A stretch of DNA of 64,000 nucleotides, from NCBI GenBank assembly GCA_018262705.1, contig JADFDQ010000002.1, positions 175,248-239,247 of the forward strand, read 5' to 3'. The position numbers and the translations under genes were made by a program. This DNA comes from Xanthomonas sp. (lineage in GTDB: Bacteria; Pseudomonadota; Gammaproteobacteria; Xanthomonadales; Xanthomonadaceae). Of this stretch, positions 48,547 through 63,160 are shown piece by piece. Position 1 is the first letter of the stretch. Every line of letters begins with the position of its first letter. The notes beneath the pieces were generated by a model that was given only the letters and a program-made list of their open reading frames with translations, had not been told where the DNA came from and searched no databases.

Positions 48547-48824
48547 TCGCGCCCCTGCGGTGCGCTCCTACAGATGCAGCCGCCCGCAGGGGCGCGATAA
48601 CGCCGAAACGGCCAACCGTAGGAGCGCACCGCAGGGGCGCGATGACGCCGATACGGCCGCCTGTAGGAGCGCACCGCAGGGGCGCGATAACGCCGATACA
48701 GCCGCCCGTAGGAGCACACCGCAGGGGCGCGATGCCGCCGATACAGCCGCCCGTAGGAGCACACCGCAGGGGCGCGATAACGCCGAAACGGCCGCATCTG
48801 TAGGAGCGCACCGCAGGGGCGCGA
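48547..48824. repeat. Tandem array of short-form GTAG repeats (copies at 48618, 48663, 48708, 48753, 48800; headless copy near 48583; one inverted at 48547-48571)
   Basis: Near-exact 45-bp period GTAGGAGC(G/A)CACCGCAGGGGCGCGATAACGCCGA(A/T)AC(G/A)GCCGCCC. Confidence 0.97.
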
Positions 48825-48850
48825 TAACGCCGAAGCATCCGCGATCGCAA

Positions 48851-48863
48851 ACACGCTACCGCC
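48851..48863 (-). promoter_or_regulatory. ops-like RfaH recruitment element
   Basis: Minus strand reads CAGGGCGGTAGCGTGTTTG; matches the E. coli ops core GGCGGTAGCGTG; located between rfaH-like gene and the operon. Confidence 0.8.
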
Positions 48864-48905
48864 CTGCGATATCGGCCATTTCGCTGGGCCTACGCATCTG
48901 GCATC

Positions 48906-48942
48906 TCGCGCCCCTCGGCCTGCGGCCTCGGGGCGCTCCTAC
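48906..48942 (-). repeat. Long-form GTAG repeat downstream of rfaH-like gene
   Basis: TCGCGCCCCTCGGCCTGCGGCCTCGGGGCGCTCCTAC. Confidence 0.95.
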
Positions 48943-48974
48943 AAACCTGCATTCCACGCCACCCAGGCGGCGCG

Positions 48975-49493
48975 TTAAATCCTGACCGCCACCTGTCGCC
49001 GTGGCAGCACCACTTCGCGCGCCGTGCCCAGCAGTTCCACCAGCATCCGCACGCGGTCGGCACCATCGTTGGACACGAAAATCGCTGCGATGCCTGACAG
49101 CGGCCCTTCGCTGATGCGCACCTTGGTACCGGGCGCCCACGCCGGCGCGTCGAGCCGCACCATGCCGTCGCCTGGATCGAGGCGTGCGCGTATCTGTTCG
49201 ATCACCGTTTCCGGCACCCGCGCCGGCTGGCCGCCAAAGCGCACCAAACCCAACGCGCCGCGGGTCGAGCGCACCGGCGCCAGCGACTGCGTTTCCGGAT
49301 CGGCGTGCAGGAACAGGTAGTTGGGAAACAGGCACTCGACGCGCTCGCGCATGCCGCCGGCGTCGCGCAGGCTGCGGCGCACGCGCGGCCACAGACAGCT
49401 GTAGCCTTGGCGCTGTAGATTGTCGAACGCCAGCCCTTCCGACCGGGGCTTGGTGGTCACAGCAAACCAATGCCGCACGCTGCACATCCCCAT
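48975..49493 (-). CDS. rfaH: NusG/RfaH-family transcription antiterminator
   Basis: HWFAVTTKPRSEGLAFDNLQRQGYSCLWPRVRRS...ECLFPNYLFLHADPE...VRFGGQPARVP. Confidence 0.88.
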   Translation of the reverse strand: MGMCSVRHWFAVTTKPRSEGLAFDNLQRQGYSCLWPRVRRSLRDAGGMRERVECLFPNYLFLHADPETQSLAPVRSTRGALGLVRFGGQPARVPETVIEQIRARLDPGDGMVRLDAPAWAPGTKVRISEGPLSGIAAIFVSNDGADRVRMLVELLGTAREVVLPRRQVAVRI

Positions 49494-49692
49494 GCGTTCA
49501 AGACTTGAACACATGCTAGCGGAGCGTGACTGTGTTCACAAGATCACGGATTCTCACCGGAAAGGCAAGAGCGACTCTCGCCCGCCGTTCGGCCACCCTC
49601 TCCCGCTGCGCGGGGCGAGGGAGAGCATTGCCCCTCAGCCGGACTGCGGCCACCACGCAGCAGGTGAGGCCTAGCGAATGTTGGGTGCCGTC

Positions 49693-49947
49693 TCAGTAGT
49701 GGTATCGCAACTGTGCGATATGCAATTCGCCATCCACGATTTGATAGACGATTCGGTGCTCGTCATTGATGCGTCGCGACCAATAGCCAGACAACGCATG
49801 CTTCAGCGGCTCGGGCTTGCCGGTTCCCTCATGCGGCGTGCGCGAAATCTCCTTCACCAGAGCATTGATTCGCTGCACCAACTTCTTGTCGGTTTTCTGC
49901 CAATACGAATAATCTTCCCAAGCCTGCTCGGAGAAGACCAGTTTCAC
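49693..49947 (-). CDS. yoeB: YoeB toxin
   Basis: MKLVFSEQAWEDYSYWQKTDKKLVQRINALVKEISRTPHEGTGKPEPLKHALSGYWSRRINDEHRIVYQI. Confidence 0.96.
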   Translation of the reverse strand: MKLVFSEQAWEDYSYWQKTDKKLVQRINALVKEISRTPHEGTGKPEPLKHALSGYWSRRINDEHRIVYQIVDGELHIAQLRYHY

Positions 49948-50195
49948 TCTGCCAAGCTCCGCACTTCGCCCCTACCCGCTTCAAGTGCCGCAATGCTTTC
50001 CAGTAGCCGCCTTGCATTCTTCGGGCTACGCAGCAGATAAGACGTTTCTTCCAGCGCCTTGAAGTCGTCAAGCGACATCATTACAACGGCCTGCTCCCCG
50101 TTCCGCGTGATGATGATAGGCTCATGGTCGTCACAGACACGATCCATGGTGTCGGCCAACTTGGCTCTCGCTGTGCTGTACGTAATCGCGTCCAT
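49944..50195 (-). CDS. yefM: YefM antitoxin
   Basis: MDAITYSTARAKLADTMDRVCDDHEPIIITRNGEQAVVMMSLDDFKALEETSYLLRSPKNARRLLESI. Confidence 0.96.
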   Translation of the reverse strand: MDAITYSTARAKLADTMDRVCDDHEPIIITRNGEQAVVMMSLDDFKALEETSYLLRSPKNARRLLESIAALEAGRGEVRSLAE

Positions 50196-50272
50196 AGTGG
50201 CGGCTCCTCTTGTACGTGTATTTGTACAATATCGCCCCACCACTGTCAACTTGCGGCACCTGACACTTCATC

Positions 50273-50302
50273 CAAGCCGACGCCGCTTCGCGGCGAGGCT
50301 TG
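50273..50302. other. Stable hairpin (possible transcription end or processing structure)
   Basis: CAAGCC GA CGCCGC TTC GCGGCG A GGCTTG; no U-tract seen. Confidence 0.5.
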
Positions 50303-50335
50303 ACTTGATCATGAGAGTTTGCGGCCTCGGTGTGC

Positions 50336-51310
<975 letters not shown>

Positions 51311-51312
51311 CC

Positions 51313-52746
51313 TTACAGTCTCCCGTCCACGTATTCGCGCGGCAGCGCGGATTTCACGTCATAGATCACGCACTCGGACTTGCCCAGTGCGCGCACGCCC
51401 TGCCCGCCCAAATCGAGGAACTGCCGGTGCCCCACCGCGAGAACGATGGCATCGTAGCGGCCCGGCTCCGGCTGCGCCAGCACGCGCAGCCCGTATTCGT
51501 GCTGCGCTTCGTCCGCATCGACCCAGGGATCATGGACATCCACTTCGCAACTGAAGCCGCGCAACGTGTCGACGATGTCCACCACGCGGGTGTTGCGCAG
51601 GTCCGGGCAGTTTTCCTTGAACGCCAGCCCGAGGATGAGCACGCGCGCGCCGACCGGGTTGATCGACTTCTTCAGCATCCGCTTGAGGACCTGGTCGGCG
51701 ACGAACGCGCCCATGCCGTCGTTGGTGCGGCGGCCGGCAAGGATCACCTGCGGATGGTGACCGACTTCCTGCGCCTTGTGGGTGAGGTAATACGGATCGA
51801 CGCTGATGCAGTGGCCGCCGACGAGGCCGGGGCGGAACGGCAGGAAGTTCCACTTGGTGCCGGCGGCTTCGAGCACGTCGAGGGTGTCGATGCCGAGCTT
51901 GTGGAACAGGATTGCCAAGTCGTTGACGAGGGCGATGTTGAGGTCGCGCTGGGTGTTTTCGATCACCTTGGCGGCTTCGGCCACCTTGATCGACGGCGCC
52001 TTGTGGGTGCCGGCGGTGATGATGCTGGCGTAGAGCGCATCGACGAAATCGGCGGTGTCCGGGCTGGAGCCGGAGGTCACTTTCTTGATGGTGGTGACGC
52101 GATGCTGCTTGTCGCCGGGGTTGATGCGTTCGGGCGAATAGCCGATGGCGAAGGTGGCGTCGTGAAGAGCGCCCCTCACCCGGCCTTCGGCCACCCTCTC
52201 CCCGCTTTGCGGGGCGAGGGAAACTGCGGATTCCTTCTCCCCGTTCACGGGGAGAAGGTGGCGCGCAGCGCCGGATGAGGGGCAATTGCCCTCATAGCGC
52301 AACCCCGACACGCGCTCCAGGATCGGCACGCACACTTCCTCGGTGCAGCCCGGATAAACGGTGGATTCGAAAATCACGGTGTCGCCGGCCTTGAGCACCT
52401 TGCCGAGGGCTTCGCTGGCCTTGACCAGCGGGATCAGGTCCGGGCGCTTGGCGGTGTCGATCGGCGTCGGGACGGTGACGATATAGACGTTGCAGTCGCG
52501 CAGGTCGTTGAGATCGGCGCTGCAGTTCAGATGGACGGAGGCCGCCAGTTCTTCCGGCGACACTTCCAGCGTGCGGTCATGGCCGCGCCGCAATTCCTCG
52601 ATCCGCGCCGCGTTGAGGTCGTAGCCGAGGGTGTCGTAGCGCTTGCCGAATTCAACGGCCAGCGGCAGGCCGACGTAGCCGAGGCCGACGATGGCGATGT
52701 GGCAGTTGGCGAGTTCGGGCATCAAGGTTTCCGGGATATTGGACAA
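51313..52746 (-). CDS. Nucleotide-sugar (UDP-GlcNAc/UDP-ManNAc type) 6-dehydrogenase with in-frame repeat insertion
   Basis: [21 protein letters not shown]...[22 protein letters not shown]...[12 protein letters not shown]...[12 protein letters not shown]; ~46-aa repeat-encoded segment between SGLRY and [15 protein letters not shown]. Confidence 0.92.
   Translation of the reverse strand: MSNIPETLMPELANCHIAIVGLGYVGLPLAVEFGKRYDTLGYDLNAARIEELRRGHDRTLEVSPEELAASVHLNCSADLNDLRDCNVYIVTVPTPIDTAKRPDLIPLVKASEALGKVLKAGDTVIFESTVYPGCTEEVCVPILERVSGLRYEGNCPSSGAARHLLPVNGEKESAVSLAPQSGERVAEGRVRGALHDATFAIGYSPERINPGDKQHRVTTIKKVTSGSSPDTADFVDALYASIITAGTHKAPSIKVAEAAKVIENTQRDLNIALVNDLAILFHKLGIDTLDVLEAAGTKWNFLPFRPGLVGGHCISVDPYYLTHKAQEVGHHPQVILAGRRTNDGMGAFVADQVLKRMLKKSINPVGARVLILGLAFKENCPDLRNTRVVDIVDTLRGFSCEVDVHDPWVDADEAQHEYGLRVLAQPEPGRYDAIVLAVGHRQFLDLGGQGVRALGKSECVIYDVKSALPREYVDGRL
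52156..52293. repeat. Second palindromic repeat family inserted in the dehydrogenase CDS
   Basis: CCCTCACCCGGCCTTCGGCCACCCTCTCCCCGCTTTGCGGGGCGAGGG...CCGTTCACGGGGAGAAGGTGG...GCCGGATGAGGGG; related sequence at 49590-49670. Confidence 0.85.
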
Positions 52747-52764
52747 ATCACTGCGCGCATCCTA

Positions 52765-52939
52765 TCGCGCCCCTGCGGTGCGCTCCTACATGACCTCGCA
52801 TTTTCCGTGGTTGCAATGGGGCAGGCGCGCATCGAGGCCGCGTTTGTAGGAGCGCATCGAGGCCGCAGGCCGAGAGGCGCGATGGGATGCGGTTGTCAAT
52901 CCGCCGCCCACGCATCGCGCCCCTGCGGTGCGCTCCTGC
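52765..52939. repeat. GTAG repeats: short(-) 52765-52789, long(+) 52846-52882, short(-) 52915-52939
   Basis: Direct sequence match with minor substitutions. Confidence 0.93.
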
Positions 52940-52950
52940 ATGGCCTTGCA

Positions 52951-54402
52951 TTATCGACGTTTGGATTCGTCGCGGCGGGCCGGCGACGCTTGCGCATCCG
53001 CGCCTGCATCCAGGTCGTCGAGACAGGCAAACAGGAGGCCGCCGAGCAGGGCCACGGTGGCGCCGAGTGCGGTGGTGCCGAGCGGAAAATCAACCCACGA
53101 ATGCACCAGCGCCGCCGCGATGGCCACCCAGCAGCCGGCGGCCAGCACCGCTGCGGAACGCCGCCCGCGCAGACGCAGCACGCGCAGGCCGGCCAGCGCG
53201 AAAACCACCAGCCCGGCGGCGACGACCAGCACCGCCGGCAGGCCGCCGACCAGCCACCATTGCGCGAACTCGTTGTGGGCATGGTTGACATACTGAGGAA
53301 TCCACAGTGTCTTGGGCAGATCCGATTCGAACACCGGCGTGAAGCTGCCGGCACCGCTGCCCCACGGCAGATACGACGGGCCAAGACGGAAGGTCGTGTC
53401 GGCAATCAGAAAACGCGGATCCTGGCCTTTGACAGTGGCCAGCCAATGCAACGCAAGCCAGCAGACTGCGAGCGCCGCGGCCGCGCCGGCAACCATGAAC
53501 GCCCGGCGCTTCAGGATCCAGTCGATGCGCAATGTTCCGGCAAGCAGCACACTGCCCAGCAGCACCGGCGCCAGCAGCAGCATGCCCGCGCGTGAAGCCG
53601 TCAGCGGCACTGCGGATAGGCAAACGACAGCCAACCCAGCATAGGCCAGCGCCTGCAGCTCGCGCCTGCGGGTGCCGGGCATGCGCCGGCGCCAGGCGTC
53701 GATGGCAAGGCAGACCGCCAAGGCCATCGCAATGATCAGCGCCGTAGCGAAATGGTTCTGGTTGATGAAGATTCCGCCGAACATCACCACACCATCGATG
53801 ACCGGATAGACGCGCTGGGCGCTGTTCTGCGGCAGGCCCGCTTGCTGGATCGCAAACCCCAGATTGGCCAAGGCCAGCAGTACGACACACAGCAACACGC
53901 CGCGCCGGAACTTACGCGTCAGAGCCAGACCCGCCAGAAACGCCGCCAGCGGCGGCAGCATTCGCCACAGGGCAGCCTCGGTGCCATACCGGGTGAGGGT
54001 CCAGTGCCGCACGCTCGACGCGACGCCTGCGGCGGCAAGATCCCGGGCCAGCTCGGCGCGCGGCGCAGCCGCCTTCCACAACCCGTCCGGCAGCGGAATC
54101 AGCTGCAGGGCCACGACCGCGAAGGCAGCCAGCATGACCGCCAGCGCCCCGCGGGCCAGTCGCGTTTGCGGCGGATGGCGCGCAAGCACCGCCACCGCGG
54201 CGACCAGTGCCGGCAGCGCCAGCAGTTGCAGCACTTCATCGTGCCAACTGCTGTCGTGGGTGAGGCCGCCGAGTAGCCACGACGCCAGCATCAGGAGGAC
54301 AAGACAGCCCGCGGACAGCCAGGCCGCAAGCCCGATGGTGCCGTCAGCGATGGGCGGGCGATTCAAGCGGGCTTCCCCAAGCCGGCAGGGCCGGGTGAGC
54401 AA
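52951..54402 (-). CDS. O-antigen ligase/polymerase-family membrane protein
   Basis: Multiple TM segments; INQNHFATALIIAMALAV...LPWGSGAGSFTPVFES...VNHAHNEFAQWWLVGG, typical of the Wzy_C/ligase family. Confidence 0.85.
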   Translation of the reverse strand: MLTRPCRLGEARLNRPPIADGTIGLAAWLSAGCLVLLMLASWLLGGLTHDSSWHDEVLQLLALPALVAAVAVLARHPPQTRLARGALAVMLAAFAVVALQLIPLPDGLWKAAAPRAELARDLAAAGVASSVRHWTLTRYGTEAALWRMLPPLAAFLAGLALTRKFRRGVLLCVVLLALANLGFAIQQAGLPQNSAQRVYPVIDGVVMFGGIFINQNHFATALIIAMALAVCLAIDAWRRRMPGTRRRELQALAYAGLAVVCLSAVPLTASRAGMLLLAPVLLGSVLLAGTLRIDWILKRRAFMVAGAAAALAVCWLALHWLATVKGQDPRFLIADTTFRLGPSYLPWGSGAGSFTPVFESDLPKTLWIPQYVNHAHNEFAQWWLVGGLPAVLVVAAGLVVFALAGLRVLRLRGRRSAAVLAAGCWVAIAAALVHSWVDFPLGTTALGATVALLGGLLFACLDDLDAGADAQASPARRDESKRR

Positions 54403-54583
54403 ATGAATCCGGCCTGCGGCACATGGCGCGGGACGCGACCCGACCCGCCTGCGCGAACCACGTCAATTGGGGCTCGAAGCGCCGCAAACGAGACGGGGCA
54501 GATCCTGCGATCTGCCCCGCACTTCACGAAGGGTTGGCGCACGCGGTTGGCGCACGCGGTTGGCGCACGAGCGCCGGTTCGGC

Positions 54584-55009
54584 TCAGAGGCCGCCGTTGC
54601 TGACGGCTGTGTTGCTGGACGAACCCAGCTCGGCCCCGAGACCCACTGCAACCACGCCAGCCACGATCCACCTGCTGACACCACTGGAATCAGCCACCCA
54701 CGCTCCGGCAGGCTTGCAGTCGCCCGGCACTTCATAGACACCGGCCGCCTTGAACTCGATCACGCAGTCGTCGCTGGTGTCTTCCGTGCCGCGGTCGTAA
54801 ACCGCCTGCGCGTGAGAGTCGGCGCTTACCGAAAGTTTTTCTCCGGACGCCAGCCCCTGGCCGCTTTGTGCGGTCACGAACTCACCGCCGTTGCTGGTCA
54901 TCACCGAGCCGTTCTTGATCCGCAGGGTGATGTTGTCCTGCGACTGGGCGCCGGCCATGCCCGCAAACGCAAGGGTGGAAGCGGCAAGCAGGATCACAAG
55001 CGTTTTCAT
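54584..55009 (-). CDS. Small exported hypothetical protein
   Basis: Signal peptide MKTLVILLAASTLAFAGMAGAQS followed by ~120 aa with two Cys and a C-terminal hydrophobic segment IVAGVVAVGLGAELGSSSNTAVSNGGL. Confidence 0.75.
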   Translation of the reverse strand: MKTLVILLAASTLAFAGMAGAQSQDNITLRIKNGSVMTSNGGEFVTAQSGQGLASGEKLSVSADSHAQAVYDRGTEDTSDDCVIEFKAAGVYEVPGDCKPAGAWVADSSGVSRWIVAGVVAVGLGAELGSSSNTAVSNGGL

Positions 55010-55141
55010 CGGTCTTTCTCCCACAAAGACGCGGACGCACCTGCCCGCTTTCCGTAGCACTATCACGCAGAGCCGAAACACTGTCAAGCGGCCGATTCGC
55101 AAGGCTTTGCGCTCCTGGCAACGCGCACATGCCAATCGTAT

Positions 55142-56830
55142 TCATTGATCCACCGGCTCGCGATGCACGACCAGCAGCTGGACGGCCGCGCCGCCGCGCC
55201 AGTCGTCGGGCGCCAGCCGATAGGCGATGTGGATGGACGACGCAGGTTCATCACCGTTCCAGCCGTTGAACTGGATGGCGTTGTAGCGGCCTCCGCCCAG
55301 TCCGAGCTCCAGCTTGAGGTGGCGCTGCTTGAGCACGCGCCAGTTCAGAACGTCAAACACGTCATCGAACAGCGGCTCCGGGTAGCCCTGCCCCCAGTGG
55401 CCGCCGTCGCGCAGCGCCAGCGCGGTGTCGAGGCATAGCGCATCGGTCGACAACGCGCCGTCGCTGGCCAGGCTGTCGGTCAACAGGTCCTGGCTGAGCA
55501 TTGATTCTGCAATTGCATTGAAAACGCGGTTAAATTCATCGAATGCGCTGCGATCAAGCGTTAATCCAGCCGCCATCGCATGGCCGCCGAAGCGTGCGAT
55601 CAGGCCCGGATGACGGGCATCGGCCAGTGCCAGCGCATCGCGGATATGAAAGCCGGGGATCGAACGCGCCGAACCGCGCAGGGTAGCGGCGCCCGGCTCG
55701 ACCGGGGCAAAGGCAATCGCCGGTCGGTGCAGACGCTCCTTGAGTTTCGACGCGATTAGGCCGACCACGCCGGGGTGCCAGTCGGGGTCGAACAGGCAGG
55801 CGGCGAAGCGGGTGTCGATGCCGTCGAGTCGGGCCTCGGCCACGTCCAGCATGTCGATCTGCAGGGCGCGCCGCTCTTCGTTGATGGCGTGCAGGGTTGC
55901 AGCCAGTTCGCGCGCTTGCGCGGGATCGTCCGTCAACAGGCAGTCGATGCCGATCGCCATGTCTTCCAGCCGGCCGGCGGCGTTGATGCGCGGACCGATG
56001 GCGAAACCGATGTCGGCGGTGGACAGCGTGGCCGCTGTGCGACCTGCGACTTCAATCAACGCATTCAGACCGGCGCAGCCCTGTCCTGCCCGCAGCCGGC
56101 GCAGTCCGGCGCCGACCAGGGCGCGGTTGTTGGCATCCAGCGCCACCATGTCGGCCACGGTGCCGACCGCGACCAGATCCAGCAGGGACGGCAGATCGGC
56201 TTTCGATCCAAGCCGTGCTCGCAGCGCCAGCAGCACGTAGAAGATCACGCCAACGCCGGCCAGCGCCTTGCTTGCGAAGCCATCAAGGGGCTGGTTGGGA
56301 TTGACGATGGCGTCGGCCGGCGGCAGCGTTGGGCCGGGCAAATGGTGGTCGGTCACCAGCACCTGCCAGCCGCGCGCTTTGGCCGCGGTGATCCCGGCGT
56401 GGCAGGCGATGCCGTGATCGACCGTCACCAGCAGATCGGGCTGCAGCGCGGCCAGTTCTTCGACCAGCCCCGGCGTCAGCCCGTAGCCGTGAACGATGCG
56501 GTTGGGAACCGCGTGCAGGACGTTTCTCGCCCCGAGCATCCGCAGCCCGCGTACGCCCACGGCGGTGGCGGTGGCGCCGTCGCAATCGAAATCGCCGACC
56601 ACGAGAATGCGGGCGTTGCGCTCGATCGCCGCTTGCAGCAAATCGACTGCAGTGTCCATTCCCCGCAAGCCAGTGAACGGCAGCAGCTGCGCCAGCCGCG
56701 GCATCGCCGCATCAAACCCGTGGCTGCCGCGCGCGGCATGCACGCGGCGCAGCACTTCCGGCCAGTGGCGGGGCCAATCGCCCGCGCTGTCCGCCGGCGG
56801 GCGGCGCACGATCCGGCGTGCGGCGCTCAT
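55142..56830 (-). CDS. recJ: Single-stranded-DNA-specific exonuclease RecJ
   Basis: ILVVGDFDCDGATATAVG (DHH motif), DLLVTVDHGIACHAGI, VTDHHLPG. Confidence 0.95.
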   Translation of the reverse strand: MSAARRIVRRPPADSAGDWPRHWPEVLRRVHAARGSHGFDAAMPRLAQLLPFTGLRGMDTAVDLLQAAIERNARILVVGDFDCDGATATAVGVRGLRMLGARNVLHAVPNRIVHGYGLTPGLVEELAALQPDLLVTVDHGIACHAGITAAKARGWQVLVTDHHLPGPTLPPADAIVNPNQPLDGFASKALAGVGVIFYVLLALRARLGSKADLPSLLDLVAVGTVADMVALDANNRALVGAGLRRLRAGQGCAGLNALIEVAGRTAATLSTADIGFAIGPRINAAGRLEDMAIGIDCLLTDDPAQARELAATLHAINEERRALQIDMLDVAEARLDGIDTRFAACLFDPDWHPGVVGLIASKLKERLHRPAIAFAPVEPGAATLRGSARSIPGFHIRDALALADARHPGLIARFGGHAMAAGLTLDRSAFDEFNRVFNAIAESMLSQDLLTDSLASDGALSTDALCLDTALALRDGGHWGQGYPEPLFDDVFDVLNWRVLKQRHLKLELGLGGGRYNAIQFNGWNGDEPASSIHIAYRLAPDDWRGGAAVQLLVVHREPVDQ

Positions 56831-57762
56831 GGCTGCAGGCGCGCCCGTGGTTTGCGCCAGATGCGCCAGCGCTGACGGCGTTCCAGCGTGAAGACGTGGC
56901 CGTCGACAAAATCCAGAACGACGGAATGCGCAGCCACCGCTGCAGCCGCCGGCGCCAGCCAGCGCTCGACCAGTCCGCGCCAGTCGCGCTGGGCGCGCAG
57001 GTCGACCAGCGCATCGGCATTGAAATCGCGAAATTCCGCCAGCGGCATGCACGTAAGCTTGCCAAGCGCCGCCGCGCCGCGCAGCTCCGGATCGTCGGAA
57101 TACAGCATCGGAACCTTGCTGAAAACCGCATCGGGCAACACCCCGCCGCCCCAGAGCCACAGCGCGTTGATCGGCACCCGGCCGGACGCCAATCGGGTTT
57201 CGTTGTGCGGGTGGTTGTGCAGGGTGATCTGCACCTCGCTGGCCAGCGTGCGCCAGCGCCGCGCTTCGGGTGCGCCCGGCGTATGTTCGAACACGTCGTC
57301 GCCCAACGCCTGCTCGGGCGATGCGAAGTCGGGCAACTTGGTACCGCGCGCAAGCCGCAGATACCAGCGCTCGGGGTGCGGCGCATCCAGCGTCATCCCG
57401 GCATCGCCGAACAGCGGCCGCAGCGCCGGCAACAATGCATCGACGTCGCTCCGGTCGATGCCGACCGTGCGCCCGATGCCGAGCAAGCGGGCGCCGTTGA
57501 TGTCGGCGCGGATATGCGCCGGATCGGCGCGCAGCCAGCCGCCGAGTCGGGCATCCTCCAGCCCGGCATCGGCGAGGCGCGACAGCGCGGCGTGCGGCCA
57601 CGCCCGCGGCAGCAGGTCGAAATTGCGCAGCAGTTGCGCATCGTCACCGGCCTCTTGCTGCGCGCAATCTGCCCGCGCCAGCGCCTTGCCCAACGCATCC
57701 GGCAAAGCGACGCCGGCAAAGCGCGATCGCGCCGGCAGCAGCAAGGTCAGCGATGCGCCCAC
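56827..57762 (-). CDS. Conserved hypothetical protein
   Basis: Long ORF overlapping recJ start, directly between recJ and greA; ALWLWGGGVLPD motif. I did not identify a family with confidence. Confidence 0.7.
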   Translation of the reverse strand: MGASLTLLLPARSRFAGVALPDALGKALARADCAQQEAGDDAQLLRNFDLLPRAWPHAALSRLADAGLEDARLGGWLRADPAHIRADINGARLLGIGRTVGIDRSDVDALLPALRPLFGDAGMTLDAPHPERWYLRLARGTKLPDFASPEQALGDDVFEHTPGAPEARRWRTLASEVQITLHNHPHNETRLASGRVPINALWLWGGGVLPDAVFSKVPMLYSDDPELRGAAALGKLTCMPLAEFRDFNADALVDLRAQRDWRGLVERWLAPAAAAVAAHSVVLDFVDGHVFTLERRQRWRIWRKPRARLQP

Positions 57763-57772
57763 GCGATGGCGT

Positions 57773-58249
57773 TCAGGCCAGATACGCGACCGAAACGATC
57801 TCGTACTCGTGCGTTCCGCCCGGCGCTTCGATGGTCACCTCGTCGCCGGCGTTCTTGCCGATCAGCGCGCGCGCCACCGGCGAGGAAATCGCGATCAGTC
57901 CGAGTTTGATGTCGGCTTCAAGGTCGCCGACGATCTGGTAGGTGGTTTCATCGCCGCTGTCGGCATCGGCCAGCACCACGGTGGCGCCGAACACGACCCG
58001 GTCGCCCGCCGCGAGTTTGCCGATGTCGATGATTTGCGCATTCGACAGCTCGCCTTCGAGGTGCTTGATGCGGCCTTCGATGAAACCCTGCTGTTCGCGG
58101 GCGGCGTGGTACTCGGCGTTTTCCTTCAAATCGCCATGGGCACGCGCCTCGGCGATCGCGTTGATCACCTCGGGGCGCTTGACCGACTTCAATTCTTCCA
58201 ACTCGGCGCGCAGCCGCTGCGCGCCCTTGGCCGTCATCGGGACCGGCAT
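57773..58249 (-). CDS. greA: Transcription elongation factor GreA
   Basis: [65 protein letters not shown]. Confidence 0.97.
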   Translation of the reverse strand: MPVPMTAKGAQRLRAELEELKSVKRPEVINAIAEARAHGDLKENAEYHAAREQQGFIEGRIKHLEGELSNAQIIDIGKLAAGDRVVFGATVVLADADSGDETTYQIVGDLEADIKLGLIAISSPVARALIGKNAGDEVTIEAPGGTHEYEIVSVAYLA

Positions 58250-58251
58250 GG

Positions 58252-61496
<3,245 letters not shown>

Positions 61497-61497
<1 letters not shown>

Positions 61498-61921
61498 CAG
61501 TCGTAATCCTCGACCTCTTCTGCGATACGGGACCGGGAACCGGGGACCGGGGACCGGGATTGAAGTTTTTCGATCAGCGCCTGCCGCAGCCGATAAAGCA
61601 TGCGACCGACGCTTTCGCTGGTTGCAAGTACTGCCGAAACCGAAGCGGCATCGGCCAATTCAAGGTCGACCGCAAGTTGCAATTGTGTCTGCAGCTCTGC
61701 CAGCGATCCGCTGGCGATCGCAATGAAGCGCGCATAATCCCGAAGCGAGTGGCGCGCGTTGCCTTCGGCGACGTTGGACGGGATGGATACGGCACAGCGC
61801 TGCATCTGCGCGGCAAGCCCGTAGCGCTCTTCGCGCGGAAAAGTCGCAGTCAGCTGATACGTTGCCTTGACCAAACCCATGGCAACGCGCCAAACCTCCA
61901 ACTCGCGAAAATGGCTGGCGC

Positions 61922-61925
<4 letters not shown>
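61497..61925 (-). CDS. Four-helix bundle protein (S23/IVP family)
   Basis: [53 protein letters not shown]. Confidence 0.92.

Positions 61926-63160
<1,235 letters not shown>

Noticed and set aside
48583-48830. CRISPR-like array (regular ~25-bp repeats with ~20-bp spacers)
   Set aside because: The 'spacers' are nearly identical to one another (ATAACGCCGA.AC.GCCGCCC), the repeat is the dispersed GTAG element, and no cas genes are present. It is a tandem REP array.
55142-57601. 819-aa ORF with long N-terminal extension ahead of RecJ
   Set aside because: The N-terminal ~250 aa are an R/A-rich shadow of the overlapping gene 56827-57762; RecJ starts at 56830.
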